NCBI GenBank assembly: GCA_019694555.1
Contig: JAIBBS010000036.1
Location: 1 to 56,334, forward strand
Direction of reading: 5' to 3'
DNA from: Nannocystaceae bacterium
Lineage (GTDB): Bacteria; Myxococcota_A; Polyangia; Nannocystales; Nannocystaceae
Length of the DNA stretch: 56,334 nucleotides
Positions within the stretch are counted from its first letter, which is position 1, and the number at the start of each line of letters is the position of its first letter. This document shows, piece after piece, positions 19,243 through 26,349 of this stretch. The translations under genes were made by a program, and so were the position numbers. Under the pieces are notes generated by a model. That model was given only the letters and a program-made list of their open reading frames with translations. It ran no database searches and was not told the DNA's origin.

Positions 19243-19395
19243 TCACCACTGGGCGGTCGAGTCATCACCCCCGCCGGCATCGCGTCGCCACTTCCACAGG
19301 TCGTCGGTGGCGGTGTAGCCCCCGAACACCTCGGCCAGCTCGACCTCGTCGAGGGGCTGTGGCTGGCATCGCGGATCGGTCGGCGTGCGCGTCAT
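19243..19395 (-). CDS. Possible double-glycine leader peptide (RiPP/bacteriocin-like precursor)
   Basis: A 50-residue ORF from ATG 19395 (the frame extends to a GTG at 19446). The segment LDEVELAEVFGG matches the leader pattern L-x-x-x-E-L-x-x-V-x-G-G that peptidase-containing transporters cleave after Gly-Gly. It would release a 24-residue core, YTATDDLWKW then RRDAGGGDDSTAQW. The core has aromatic and charged residues but no cysteine. No modifying enzyme or C39-peptidase transporter is in the window, and I see no Shine-Dalgarno sequence, so expression is unproven. It lies between tetR and a duplicated scrap of the tetR 3' end. It could be a chance ORF. Confidence 0.4.
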   Translation of the reverse strand: MTRTPTDPRCQPQPLDEVELAEVFGGYTATDDLWKWRRDAGGGDDSTAQW

Positions 19396-19528
19396 CGTCG
19401 AAGGCGTGCCCAGCGGCGCCGGTTGGTTCCCGCTCCTTCGACGCACCCGGAGCCACAGGACATGGGCCCGGGCCGGTCGTGCCGCGACGCGTGCACGTCG
19501 GCCCGACGTGCACGCGACGGTGGCATCG

Positions 19529-20152
19529 TCAGCCGCGTCGCGGTTGCAGGCCCGCGACGATCACCGCGGTGACGTCGGCGATCGCGGCATCGAGGTCGTC
19601 GACGCGGCCGTCGACCGCGAGGGCGGCGAGGCCGTGGACGGCGGACCATGCGACCAAGGCCGCGCGCGACGGCGGCAACGACGAACCGCCGGCCGTGCGC
19701 AGCGCCTCGACGCTGGCGAAGAGCAGGGCCCACGGCGTGAGCCCGTCGTGGTGGTGACCCGCGATGTCGGCCAACGGCACGCGCTCGCGTCCGAACATGG
19801 CCTGGAACCGTCGCGGCTGCGCGACCGCGAAGCGCACGTAGGCCTCGCCGATCGCGGCCAGCCGCGTCGCCGGTGTCCGTCGGTTGGCGACCGCCTCGCG
19901 CATGCTCTCGGCCAGCGCGACGAAGCCGTCGAGCACCCAGCCGCGCACGATGGCGTGCTTGTCGGGGAAGTGGCGGTACAGCGCCGCCGGATCGACGCCG
20001 AGCGCGGTGGCGATCTCGCGCAACGACACATCGCCGGTCGCGGCGAGCCGCGCCCCCGCGGCCTGGCGCACGGCTCGCGGCAGGTCACCGTGGTGGTACG
20101 CCGGACGCCGCGGCCGGCGTGTGCGGGGGCTCGAAGTCATCGCCGTTGACAT
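19529..20152 (-). CDS. TetR/AcrR-family transcriptional regulator
   Basis: A protein of up to 207 residues. The N-terminal helix-turn-helix is clear (TGDVSLREIATALGVDPAAL followed by YRHFPDKHAIV), and the C-terminal ligand-binding helices are typical of TetR_C families. It starts at ATG 20152 or at the in-frame ATG 20140 four codons later. Both lie inside an inverted repeat that overlaps the divergent metallo-beta-lactamase gene, so it very probably represses itself and that neighbour and is released by a small ligand. Confidence 0.87.
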   Translation of the reverse strand: MSTAMTSSPRTRRPRRPAYHHGDLPRAVRQAAGARLAATGDVSLREIATALGVDPAALYRHFPDKHAIVRGWVLDGFVALAESMREAVANRRTPATRLAAIGEAYVRFAVAQPRRFQAMFGRERVPLADIAGHHHDGLTPWALLFASVEALRTAGGSSLPPSRAALVAWSAVHGLAALAVDGRVDDLDAAIADVTAVIVAGLQPRRG

Positions 20153-20190
20153 TGGGCCGCCCCCGCGGCAATGTCAACAGCGATGACATT
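20133..20190. promoter_or_regulatory. Divergent operator/promoter: two palindromes overlapping both start codons
   Basis: Right site: AATGTCA-N7-TGACATT, a perfect palindrome at 20170-20190. Left site at 20133-20153 has the same layout with two changes in the outer half. The whole forms a 19-bp inverted repeat (20136-20154 versus 20169-20187, one mismatch) around a 14-bp GC core. The half-sites contain TTGACA on each strand, followed 17 nt later by CAATGT, a possible -35/-10 pair in each direction. Because the ATG codons lie in the repeat, both proteins formally begin M-S-T-A-M-T. Binding by the adjacent TetR is inferred. Confidence 0.65.
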
Positions 20191-20995
20191 CGCCGCCGCA
20201 GTTCGCTCCGCCGCACTCCTCGCGCTGACGGCCACGGCCTGTGCCACTGCGACCTCGCGCGTCGAGCTCGACGGGATCACGGTCGTCACCGCGCGCCGCC
20301 ACTTCAACAACGTGCACGCGATCGTGGCCGGCGACCGGGTCTTGCTGGTCGATGCCGGGCTGCAGGCCGACGCGCCGGCGCTGGATCGTCAGCTTCGCCG
20401 GGCCGGGGTCGATCTGTCGCGGCTGGTCGCGATCGTGGTGACCCACGGCCACGCCGACCACGCCGGCGGCGCGCCGTGGTTCCGCGAGCGCTATGGCGCG
20501 CCGATCCTCGCCGGTGCCGGCGACGCGTCGATGCTGCAGCGTGGCCGCAACGGCCCGCTGTGTCCCACCGACGGCACCGCCCGCCGTCAGCTCGACCACC
20601 ACCAGCACGCGCGCTTCACCGGCTTCACCGCGGATCGTTCGATCGAGGGCTCGCTCGCGCTCGGCCCCGAGTTCGGCGTCCCGGTCACTGGGAGCGTGAC
20701 CGCGGGACACACCGAGGGCTCGCTCGTGCTCACGTCGCCGGCGGCCGCGTGGGTCGGCGACCTGTTCCGCGGCACGATCCTCGGTCACGGCGCGGCGACG
20801 CACTTCTACATGTGCGATCTCGCCGACAACCAGCGCGACGTCGACGCGCTGCTGGCCGCGGCGCCCGGCGTCACGCGATACTTCGTCGGGCACTTCGGGC
20901 CGCTGTCGCGTCGTCGCGTCGCGCGGTGGGCCGCCTCGCGATCGACGCGCGACCCGGCGCCGCACGGACGAGCGCGGGCGCGGCGAACGGGGTGA
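20171..20995 (+). CDS. Metallo-beta-lactamase-fold hydrolase, probably exported
   Basis: About 274 residues. The metal motif THGHADHAGG is followed by a later His (A-G-H-T-E-G-S), Asp (V-G-D-L-F-R-G) and His (V-G-H-F-G-P), the full set of MBL zinc ligands. The N-terminus is hydrophobic and ends in A-T-A-C, a weak lipobox, so export to the periplasm is likely. The substrate is unknown; the family includes lactonases, thioesterases and beta-lactamases. It is divergent from tetR and shares its operator. Starts at ATG 20171 or 20183 are both possible, the second four codons downstream. Confidence 0.82.
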   Translation: MSTAMTFAAAVRSAALLALTATACATATSRVELDGITVVTARRHFNNVHAIVAGDRVLLVDAGLQADAPALDRQLRRAGVDLSRLVAIVVTHGHADHAGGAPWFRERYGAPILAGAGDASMLQRGRNGPLCPTDGTARRQLDHHQHARFTGFTADRSIEGSLALGPEFGVPVTGSVTAGHTEGSLVLTSPAAAWVGDLFRGTILGHGAATHFYMCDLADNQRDVDALLAAAPGVTRYFVGHFGPLSRRRVARWAASRSTRDPAPHGRARARRTG

Positions 20996-21311
20996 ACGCG
21001 ACAGTTCGCAGGACCAGGGGCAGACCAGGCACCGCGGACGGGTCGTGGCAGCCCGACGTCGCGGCGTTCCCGAGCGGCGTGCCTGTCTCGGCCGGCCCGC
21101 GGTCGCGCAGCGCTGCCGCGCGACAACGCGCTGCCGGGATCGGATCCCGCGCGTGGACTGCGACGCGCGTTGCGTTTCGCCGCGGGCGTGCGCGTGCGAT
21201 CGAGGCGTTGCGGGGCGCGTGCGCGCAGCCGTGCCACGCGCGCCGCGACCTGCGATGGCACCGCGCCGGCGCGCGCCGCGATCCGTGCACCGCGTGGTAC
21301 CGTGCGATCCG
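20996..21311. other. 316-bp intergenic region with one hairpin
   Basis: No gene is supported here; the open frames are Arg/Ala-rich shadows. A 7-bp stem with an 8-nt loop lies at 21148-21169 (CGCGCGT / ACGCGCG), and a GGGATC-G-GATCCC palindrome lies just before it at 21136-21148. Neither has a T-run, but together they could end transcription from the MBL gene. A -10-like element for the next gene lies at 21298-21303. Confidence 0.4.
21298..21303 (+). promoter_or_regulatory. Extended -10-like TACCGT, 8 nt before the DUF4215 lipoprotein
   Basis: The sequence is GTGG-TACCGT, then 8 nt, then ATG 21312. The same GTGGTACCGTG 11-mer precedes the gene at 52529. It fits an extended -10 element with a leaderless or near-leaderless transcript. 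Confidence 0.55.
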
Positions 21312-22280
21312 ATGGTGATCCGCGCGCGGCTCGCTTCGCCGGTGCTCCTGGTGTCGATGGCGACGCTTGCCTGTGCCGGCAACCCGGTGGAGGCGACGGG
21401 ACCGGACGACGGCGGCGACACCGGCATGGATTCGGCAACGTCCGCCGACACGGATCCGAACACGGGCGCCAGCACGGATCCCGGCACGACCACCAGCACC
21501 GATCCCACCGTCGATCCGGACACCGCGACCGCGTCGAGCACGAGCGAGCCCGGCGACAGCTCGGGGCCACCGGTGTCGAGCTCCGACGGCGGCGTGACCA
21601 CCGACGGCGGCAGCGTCGACGAGTGCGGCAATGGCATGCCCGAGGGTGACGAAGCCTGCGACGACGCGAACGCCGACGAGCTCGACGGCTGCACCTCCGC
21701 GTGCGCGATCGGACCCACCGGCTTCGACATCGGCCCGCTGCAGCAGACCCCGGCGCTCGGCGGCAACGGCGGTACGCTGTACTTCGACGGCGAGGACGAC
21801 TGTCCGCAGGGCCAGGTGCTCGTCGGCTTCGAGGGCGAGCTGACGGTGGAGAACTGGCTGGGCACGATCCGCGGCGTGTGCCGCACGTTCGATCTCGCCG
21901 ACGCGGCGCCGACGTCGGTGGTCTACGGCGCGGGCGCGCAGCTGCCCGTGCACGGCGGCTACACCGGTGGCGGGTCGTACTCGTTGGTCTGCCCCGAGGG
22001 CGAGGTGGTGTGGCGCGCCGAAGGTCAGGCCGGCAGCGTGTTCGATCGACTCGCAGTGCAGTGCGCGAGCCTCGATCTGCTCACCGACGGCGAAGCGCTG
22101 CCGCAGCTCGAGGTCACGCCGGGCAGCGAGCTCGGCCCCGAGGGCAACGACGGCGGCGGTGCCGTCGGTCCGGTCACCTGCACCGAGGGCAGCGTCGCGA
22201 CCGGCGTGCACCTCGAGACCAACAGCTACGTGATCCGCCTCGCGCTGCGCTGCCGCGCCATCGCGCTCGCGTATCCCTGA
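21312..22280 (+). CDS. Lipoprotein with DUF4215/myxococcal disulfide repeat
   Basis: A 322-residue lipoprotein (lipobox A-T-L-A-C, Cys21) with an Asp/Thr/Ser linker. At about 100-132 it has one myxococcal Cys-rich repeat, CGNGMPEGDEACDDANADEL then DGCTSAC, the DUF4215 pattern. The C-terminal 190 residues contain CPQGQVLVGFEG and later C-P-E-G-E-V and C-T-E-G-S-V-A-T-G-V blocks, each ending in a single Cys. This suggests repeated beta units related to C-P-x-G-x-x-x-G type domains. The function is unknown; surface attachment is likely. ATG 21312 is supported by the upstream TACCGT. Confidence 0.78.
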   Translation: MVIRARLASPVLLVSMATLACAGNPVEATGPDDGGDTGMDSATSADTDPNTGASTDPGTTTSTDPTVDPDTATASSTSEPGDSSGPPVSSSDGGVTTDGGSVDECGNGMPEGDEACDDANADELDGCTSACAIGPTGFDIGPLQQTPALGGNGGTLYFDGEDDCPQGQVLVGFEGELTVENWLGTIRGVCRTFDLADAAPTSVVYGAGAQLPVHGGYTGGGSYSLVCPEGEVVWRAEGQAGSVFDRLAVQCASLDLLTDGEALPQLEVTPGSELGPEGNDGGGAVGPVTCTEGSVATGVHLETNSYVIRLALRCRAIALAYP

Positions 22281-22291
22281 GCGATCCTGCT

Positions 22292-22321
22292 CGTCGACGA
22301 GACCGTCGTCGACGAGACCGT
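22292..22321 (+). repeat. 15-bp perfect tandem duplication between convergent genes
   Basis: CGTCGACGAGACCGT occurs twice head to tail. Each copy contains the palindrome CGTCGACG, so the DNA can form alternative hairpins. It lies in the 98-bp gap between two convergent stop codons and might act as a bidirectional transcription end, although no T-run is present. Confidence 0.6.
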
Positions 22322-22378
22322 CGACGCCGTGGCATCGGCGTCGCCGCGAGGCTGGCATCGGCCCACGCGCGTGCAAGC

Positions 22379-23347
22379 TCAGCGGCGCCCGAGCGCTGTG
22401 CCCACCGCGAGGCCGCCGCCCACCCACGGTCCGCTCGCGCCCGCGCCGGCACGCCCGCCCACCCGCGCGCGCGTGCCGAGCACCGCCCAGCCCAGCTCGA
22501 GCTGCAGGCCGACGCGCACGCGCGCACCGGCATCGATGTCGACACCGCCGCGCAACATCGGGCCCAGCCAGCCGCCGCGCAGCCGCGACGCGACGACGTC
22601 GGCTGCATCCGTGTGCCCACGCAGCGACGCGACGCCGCCGCGGATCCCCAATGCGCCGAACGGATCGACGCGGCGCATCACCGGCCGCTGCAGCGTCACC
22701 GCAGCCGTGGCCGAGGCGTGCCATGCGACCACGCGGCCCAGCGGCGTGCGATCGCGGCCGCCTCCGCCGGCGATCGCCGCGAGCCAGCCCCAGCGCCGCG
22801 GGCGATGGCGGACGTCGACGCTGCCGCCGAACAGCCCGAGCGGCGCGGCGACGAAGCCCAACGCCTCCGCGCCGCCACGCACGATCCAGCGCGCGCGATC
22901 CGGCCGCGGCGTGGGCAAAGCGGACGGTGCGCTCGCCGGTGGCGGCGCGGGCTCGGGTTCGGTGGGCACCTGCGGGGTGGCTGCGGGCGGCGCGGGTTCG
23001 GGTTCGGCGAGCAGCTCGACGATCGTCAGCGCGACGGTGCGCGTCGCCACCGACGGTTGCAGCCCTGCGGTCGACACCACCGCATGCATCGGCGCGTCGC
23101 CGGTCAGCGTCACCGTGACACCGTCGGCCGTGCAACCCACGAGCAGCGCACCGCCGCGCTCGCCCAGCGCGCGCGCGGCCTCGCCGGCGGGGCCCTGCAG
23201 CTCGTTGCTGACCTGGTAGGCCAGAGCCTCGCGTTCGACGCCGCGCTCGGCGACACACGAATCGAGCTCCACCGGCAACGCGCCCCACGACTCGCTCGCC
23301 GGCGCCACTGCGAGCGCCAGCGCGGTCAACACCGCGCCGCCGCTCAT
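22379..23347 (-). CDS. Outer-membrane-associated protein, unknown function
   Basis: A 322-residue protein with a signal peptide (ATG 23347; cleavage near S-W-G-A-L-P). The N-terminal domain (about 24-110) includes two cysteines (L-D-S-C-V-A and L-V-G-C-T-A). A Pro/Glu/Ala linker (about 120-150) follows, then a Gly-rich C-terminal region with alternating hydrophobic residues (for example FGALGIRGGVASL and VRVGLQLELGWAVL), as in a small beta-barrel. This two-part layout recurs in myxobacterial envelope proteins. Its start overlaps the stop of the GH114-like gene by 4 bp, so the two are co-translated. Confidence 0.65.
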   Translation of the reverse strand: MSGGAVLTALALAVAPASESWGALPVELDSCVAERGVEREALAYQVSNELQGPAGEAARALGERGGALLVGCTADGVTVTLTGDAPMHAVVSTAGLQPSVATRTVALTIVELLAEPEPAPPAATPQVPTEPEPAPPPASAPSALPTPRPDRARWIVRGGAEALGFVAAPLGLFGGSVDVRHRPRRWGWLAAIAGGGGRDRTPLGRVVAWHASATAAVTLQRPVMRRVDPFGALGIRGGVASLRGHTDAADVVASRLRGGWLGPMLRGGVDIDAGARVRVGLQLELGWAVLGTRARVGGRAGAGASGPWVGGGLAVGTALGRR

Positions 23348-24288
23348 GCCCCGTTGCAGGCGTGGTGCCACACGCCGAGGTCAGGCTTCTTGAAGATGGT
23401 CGTCATGGACCACGCCGCCGACTCTGCACACACCGTCGCGGCGATCATCTCGATGTTGCCCACGGTCTCGGCCGCGACGACCTCGGCGTGGAGCACGAGC
23501 TTGCCGCCCTCGCGAAAGCCGTCGTAGGCGCCGCAGGCGTCATCGACCAGGCACGCGTAGTCGATCGCCAGATCGGAGCTCGCCGCGAGCGCGTCCGCCA
23601 GCGCGGGCACGCCCGACAGCGCGAAGCCCAGACCGCGGGCGTGCGCCGCGTCGGCGAGGAACGCGGCGTAGTCGGTGGCGGTCTGCTGCGTCAGCGCGAG
23701 CCCGGTCTGCTCGAGCCAGCCGTGCAGATCGAACGGCTCGACCGCGACGCAGCCCGACGCGACCGCCTGATCCAGCCGCGCGCGCATGGCTTCGCGCACC
23801 ACCGGACTGGTGGTGTCCATCCACCGCTCGGGTTGGCCCGGTACGATCTCGGGCCCGGTCGCGTCCAGCACCATCGCGCGATCGGGATCGTTCCAGGTCG
23901 AGATGCCGGCGCTGAACGAGCACACCACCGTTCGTCCCTGGGATGCCCACGTCGCGACGTCGGTGGCGTCGATCTGGAACAGCGGGACGCTCAACACCTC
24001 GGCAACCACCGCGTCGTCGATCGGCACGTAGCGCTGCACGCCCCAGGAGGCGATCGTGGTGGGACACCACCACGCGCCCATCGAGCCGCACGCGTCGTCG
24101 GCCGGCCCGAGGTCGGGCGCGGCGGCGTCGAGCCGCGGAGCGTCGCCTGCCGTGGTGTCGGCGTCCGACCCGTCGCTGGTCGAGTCGCCCTCGGCGCGCG
24201 CGAGCACGTCGCCCACGGTCGAGCAACCGCACACCAGGGCCCCGGGCAGGACCGACACGAGCAGCCGCCGGCGCGCGCGTGCGAGCAC
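23344..24288 (-). CDS. GH114-like (endo-alpha-1,4-polygalactosaminidase-like) lipoprotein
   Basis: The barrel segments match GH114/TM1410-type proteins: VPLFQIDATDVATWASQGRT, VVCSFSAGISTW, PERWMDTTSPVVREAMRARL, GCVAVEPFDLHGWLEQTGLA and AAHARGLGFALSG. Where the family has V-E-P-D-N-x-D-G-Y, this protein has V-E-P-F-D-L-H-G-W, and the later Lys-Asn is replaced, so activity may be altered. GTG 24288 is chosen over GTG 24324 because TACTCT and GGAGG lie just upstream. It gives a clean leader ending in a cysteine lipobox (V-C-G-C). It overlaps the outer-membrane-like gene by 4 bp. Known members hydrolyse alpha-1,4-galactosaminogalactan. Confidence 0.75.
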   Translation of the reverse strand: MLARARRRLLVSVLPGALVCGCSTVGDVLARAEGDSTSDGSDADTTAGDAPRLDAAAPDLGPADDACGSMGAWWCPTTIASWGVQRYVPIDDAVVAEVLSVPLFQIDATDVATWASQGRTVVCSFSAGISTWNDPDRAMVLDATGPEIVPGQPERWMDTTSPVVREAMRARLDQAVASGCVAVEPFDLHGWLEQTGLALTQQTATDYAAFLADAAHARGLGFALSGVPALADALAASSDLAIDYACLVDDACGAYDGFREGGKLVLHAEVVAAETVGNIEMIAATVCAESAAWSMTTIFKKPDLGVWHHACNGA

Positions 24289-24295
24289 GCCCTCC

Positions 24296-24301
24296 AGAGT
24301 A
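24296..24301 (-). promoter_or_regulatory. -10-like TACTCT plus GGAGG before the GH114-like gene
   Basis: The minus strand reads CG-TACTCT, then GGAGGGC (7 nt), then GTG 24288. The hexamer lies inside the longer annotatable frame, which would be inconsistent with a start at 24324. It therefore predicts the downstream start. Confidence 0.45.
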
Positions 24302-24440
24302 CGCGAGACCGCAAAACGGCTCACGCCGGCGCGTGCGCGCGAGGTCGCGCCGGCGGCGGTCGGATTGGGCGAGCCTGTGGTCGGGGCCGCGCACCCGCGG
24401 TGAGCCGAAATCCGCCCGCGCGCCCTCTCTTGGATCGCCG

Positions 24441-25022
24441 ATGCCGTCGCCCCGAGCCCGCCTGAGCGTCGTCGGGCCCGAGGGCCCGGCCGACGAGCCG
24501 CTGCCCGAGGACTTCGATGGTGTCTTCCGCCGCTTCAGCCCCCACGTCGCCCGCATCGCGCTGTCGGTGCTGGGCGCGGCCGACGAGGTCGACGACGTGG
24601 TGCAGGAGGTCTTCGTGATCGCACACCGGCACCTCGACGCGGTCCGCGATCGCGGCGCGGTGCGGGCGTGGCTGTCGCGGGTGACGGTCCGCGAGGCTGC
24701 GCGCAAGCTGCGGCGCCGCAAGTTGCGGCGGATCCTCGGACTGGGTGGCGACGTCGCCGACTCGCCGCACCTCGCCGACCACGGCGTCACGGCCGAGCAG
24801 CGTGCGATGCTGCTGTCGATCTATCGCGTGCTCGATCGTCTGCCCACCGCCGAGCGCCTCGCGTGGACGCTCCGCCACGTCGAGGGCGAGCGGCTCGACG
24901 CCGTCGCGGAGCTGTGTAGCTGCTCGCTCGCGACCGCGAAGCGCCGCATCGCCGCCGCGTCGGCGCGCATCCGCGAAGTCACCGGTGCCGCGATCGACGG
25001 CCGGGAGGACGGCGATGGCTGA
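24441..25022 (+). CDS. ECF-type RNA polymerase sigma factor
   Basis: A 193-residue sigma factor. Region 2 is seen as GAADEVDDVVQEVFVIAHRH and the following R-A-W-L-S-R-V-T-V-R-E-A-A-R. Region 4 is LPTAERLAWTLRHVEGERLD with a helix-turn-helix (AVAELCSCSLATAKRRIAAA). Its last codons overlap the start of the FecR-like gene by 8 bp, the usual sigma/anti-sigma arrangement. It probably responds to an envelope signal; targets cannot be read from the sequence, but the DUF1592/DUF1552 block lies directly downstream on the same strand. Confidence 0.88.
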   Translation: MPSPRARLSVVGPEGPADEPLPEDFDGVFRRFSPHVARIALSVLGAADEVDDVVQEVFVIAHRHLDAVRDRGAVRAWLSRVTVREAARKLRRRKLRRILGLGGDVADSPHLADHGVTAEQRAMLLSIYRVLDRLPTAERLAWTLRHVEGERLDAVAELCSCSLATAKRRIAAASARIREVTGAAIDGREDGDG

Positions 25023-26136
25023 GCCGCTGTCGTTCGCACGCGAAGCAGCGCAGCGCGCCGAGTCGGCCTGGGACCCGGCGCGCATCGAGCTCGCGCTCGC
25101 CGCGACCCACCGCGGGATCGCGCGCGGCCGTCGGCGACGCCGCATCGCCACGTCGCTCGCGGCAGCGGTGATGGTCGCGCTCGGCCTCGGTGCACTGTGG
25201 TCGATGCGCGACCGTCTCGGCCAGCGCGACGAGGCCACCGTGCTCACGCAGGCCACCGATCGCAGCGAGTCCTCGGCCGCGGGCTGGACGATCGTGGTCG
25301 GTGCGTCGCAGATCGCGGCGGTCCTCGAGGGCACCGACGTGCGCGCGCTGCCCGACGACGGCACCCGTGCCGGCCTCGAGTTGCTCGCAGGCATGATCGA
25401 GGTCGACGCGCATGGGCTCTACGTGCTCGCCGGTGGCCGCCGGCTCGACATCGACGAGGCTCGCTTCCGCCTCACGTTGCTGCCGCGTGGCTTCGAGCTG
25501 CACGTGCTCGCCGGCACCGTCGACTTCGGTGGGCGCAGCCTGACCGCGGGCACCACGTTCGTCTTCGATCCCGACGCCGCGCCTGCCGCGACCGCGCCGA
25601 CACCGGCGCTCGTGCCCCCGGCCGCCGACGTGGTGCCGGCGCCCACGCGCCGCACCGCCAAGCCCGGCGCCGCGGCCAAGCCGTTGTGGCGCACGCTGGT
25701 GCAGTCGCGGGAGTGGACCAAGGCCTACGACGAGATGAAGCGCGCCGATCCTTCCACCGTGCGCAGCTCGGTCGACGCGCTGATGGCTGCGGCCGACGCC
25801 GCACGCTTCGGCGGCCACCCCGAGGAGGCGCCGAGCTATCTGCGCGAGGTGCTCGATGATCACCGGCGCCACGCGATGGCGCCGCTGGCAGCGTTCACGC
25901 TCGGTCGCGTGTACCTCGAGCAGCTGGGCGAGCCGAGCAAGGCCGCGGCCGCGTTCGCCGACGCACAGGACCTGGCGCCCACCGGTGCGCTCGCTGCCGA
26001 TGCGCTCGCGCGCGAGGTCGAGGCACTGGCCAAGGCCGGCAAGACCGAGCTCGCGCAGCAGCGCGCGCGGCTGTACCTCGAGCGCCACCCCGACGGTCGG
26101 CGCGTCGCCGCGGTGCGTCGCCACGCCGGGCTCTGA
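25015..26136 (+). CDS. FecR-like membrane protein with TPR region (probable anti-sigma factor)
   Basis: A 373-residue protein. A short cytoplasmic part (about 1-45) ends in an Arg cluster, followed by one membrane helix (about 46-63). The FecR-like beta-rich domain (about 85-185) includes GLELLAGMIEVDAHGLYVL and the pattern G-T-V-D-F-G-G-R-S-L-T-A-G-T. A Pro/Ala linker leads to C-terminal TPR-like helices (about 220-370, e.g. APLAAFTLGRVYLEQLGEPS). The sigma/FecR-like arrangement suggests that it holds the upstream ECF factor at the membrane and releases it on a periplasmic signal. The start at ATG 25015 overlaps the sigma gene. Confidence 0.8.
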   Translation: MAEPLSFAREAAQRAESAWDPARIELALAATHRGIARGRRRRRIATSLAAAVMVALGLGALWSMRDRLGQRDEATVLTQATDRSESSAAGWTIVVGASQIAAVLEGTDVRALPDDGTRAGLELLAGMIEVDAHGLYVLAGGRRLDIDEARFRLTLLPRGFELHVLAGTVDFGGRSLTAGTTFVFDPDAAPAATAPTPALVPPAADVVPAPTRRTAKPGAAAKPLWRTLVQSREWTKAYDEMKRADPSTVRSSVDALMAAADAARFGGHPEEAPSYLREVLDDHRRHAMAPLAAFTLGRVYLEQLGEPSKAAAAFADAQDLAPTGALAADALAREVEALAKAGKTELAQQRARLYLERHPDGRRVAAVRRHAGL

Positions 26137-26250
26137 GTTGCGCTGGACAGCGGGCGTTGCCCGACGCAGGCAAAGGGTGGGCCGCGCTTGCGTGGGAGTC
26201 GGGCGCGCCGCGCTTGCGCGTCGCTCGCTCGCGCGGTGCAAGCCGCGACG

Positions 26251-26257
26251 AAAAAAA
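26251..26257 (+). promoter_or_regulatory. A7 tract in the 213-bp gap before the DUF1592 gene
   Basis: CGAAAAAAAGC lies 90 nt before ATG 26350 and is shared exactly with the minus strand upstream of 14926. The gap also holds GCGG/CCGC short inverted repeats just before the A-tract. A canonical ribosome binding site, GAGGAG at 26338-26343, sits 6 nt before the ATG. Confidence 0.35.
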
Positions 26258-26349
26258 GCACGCGACGCCTGAGCCATCGCGCGACGTCACCTCCTCTGTG
26301 CCCGCGCAACCCGACTCGAGCGTGCTCGGGGCGGAGCGAGGAGCCGGCC

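Noticed and set aside
26137..26349. Terminator hairpin in the gap before the DUF1592 gene
   Set aside because: The short GCGG/CCGC stem is followed by an A-run on the plus strand, the wrong homopolymer for termination of the sigma/FecR-like transcript.
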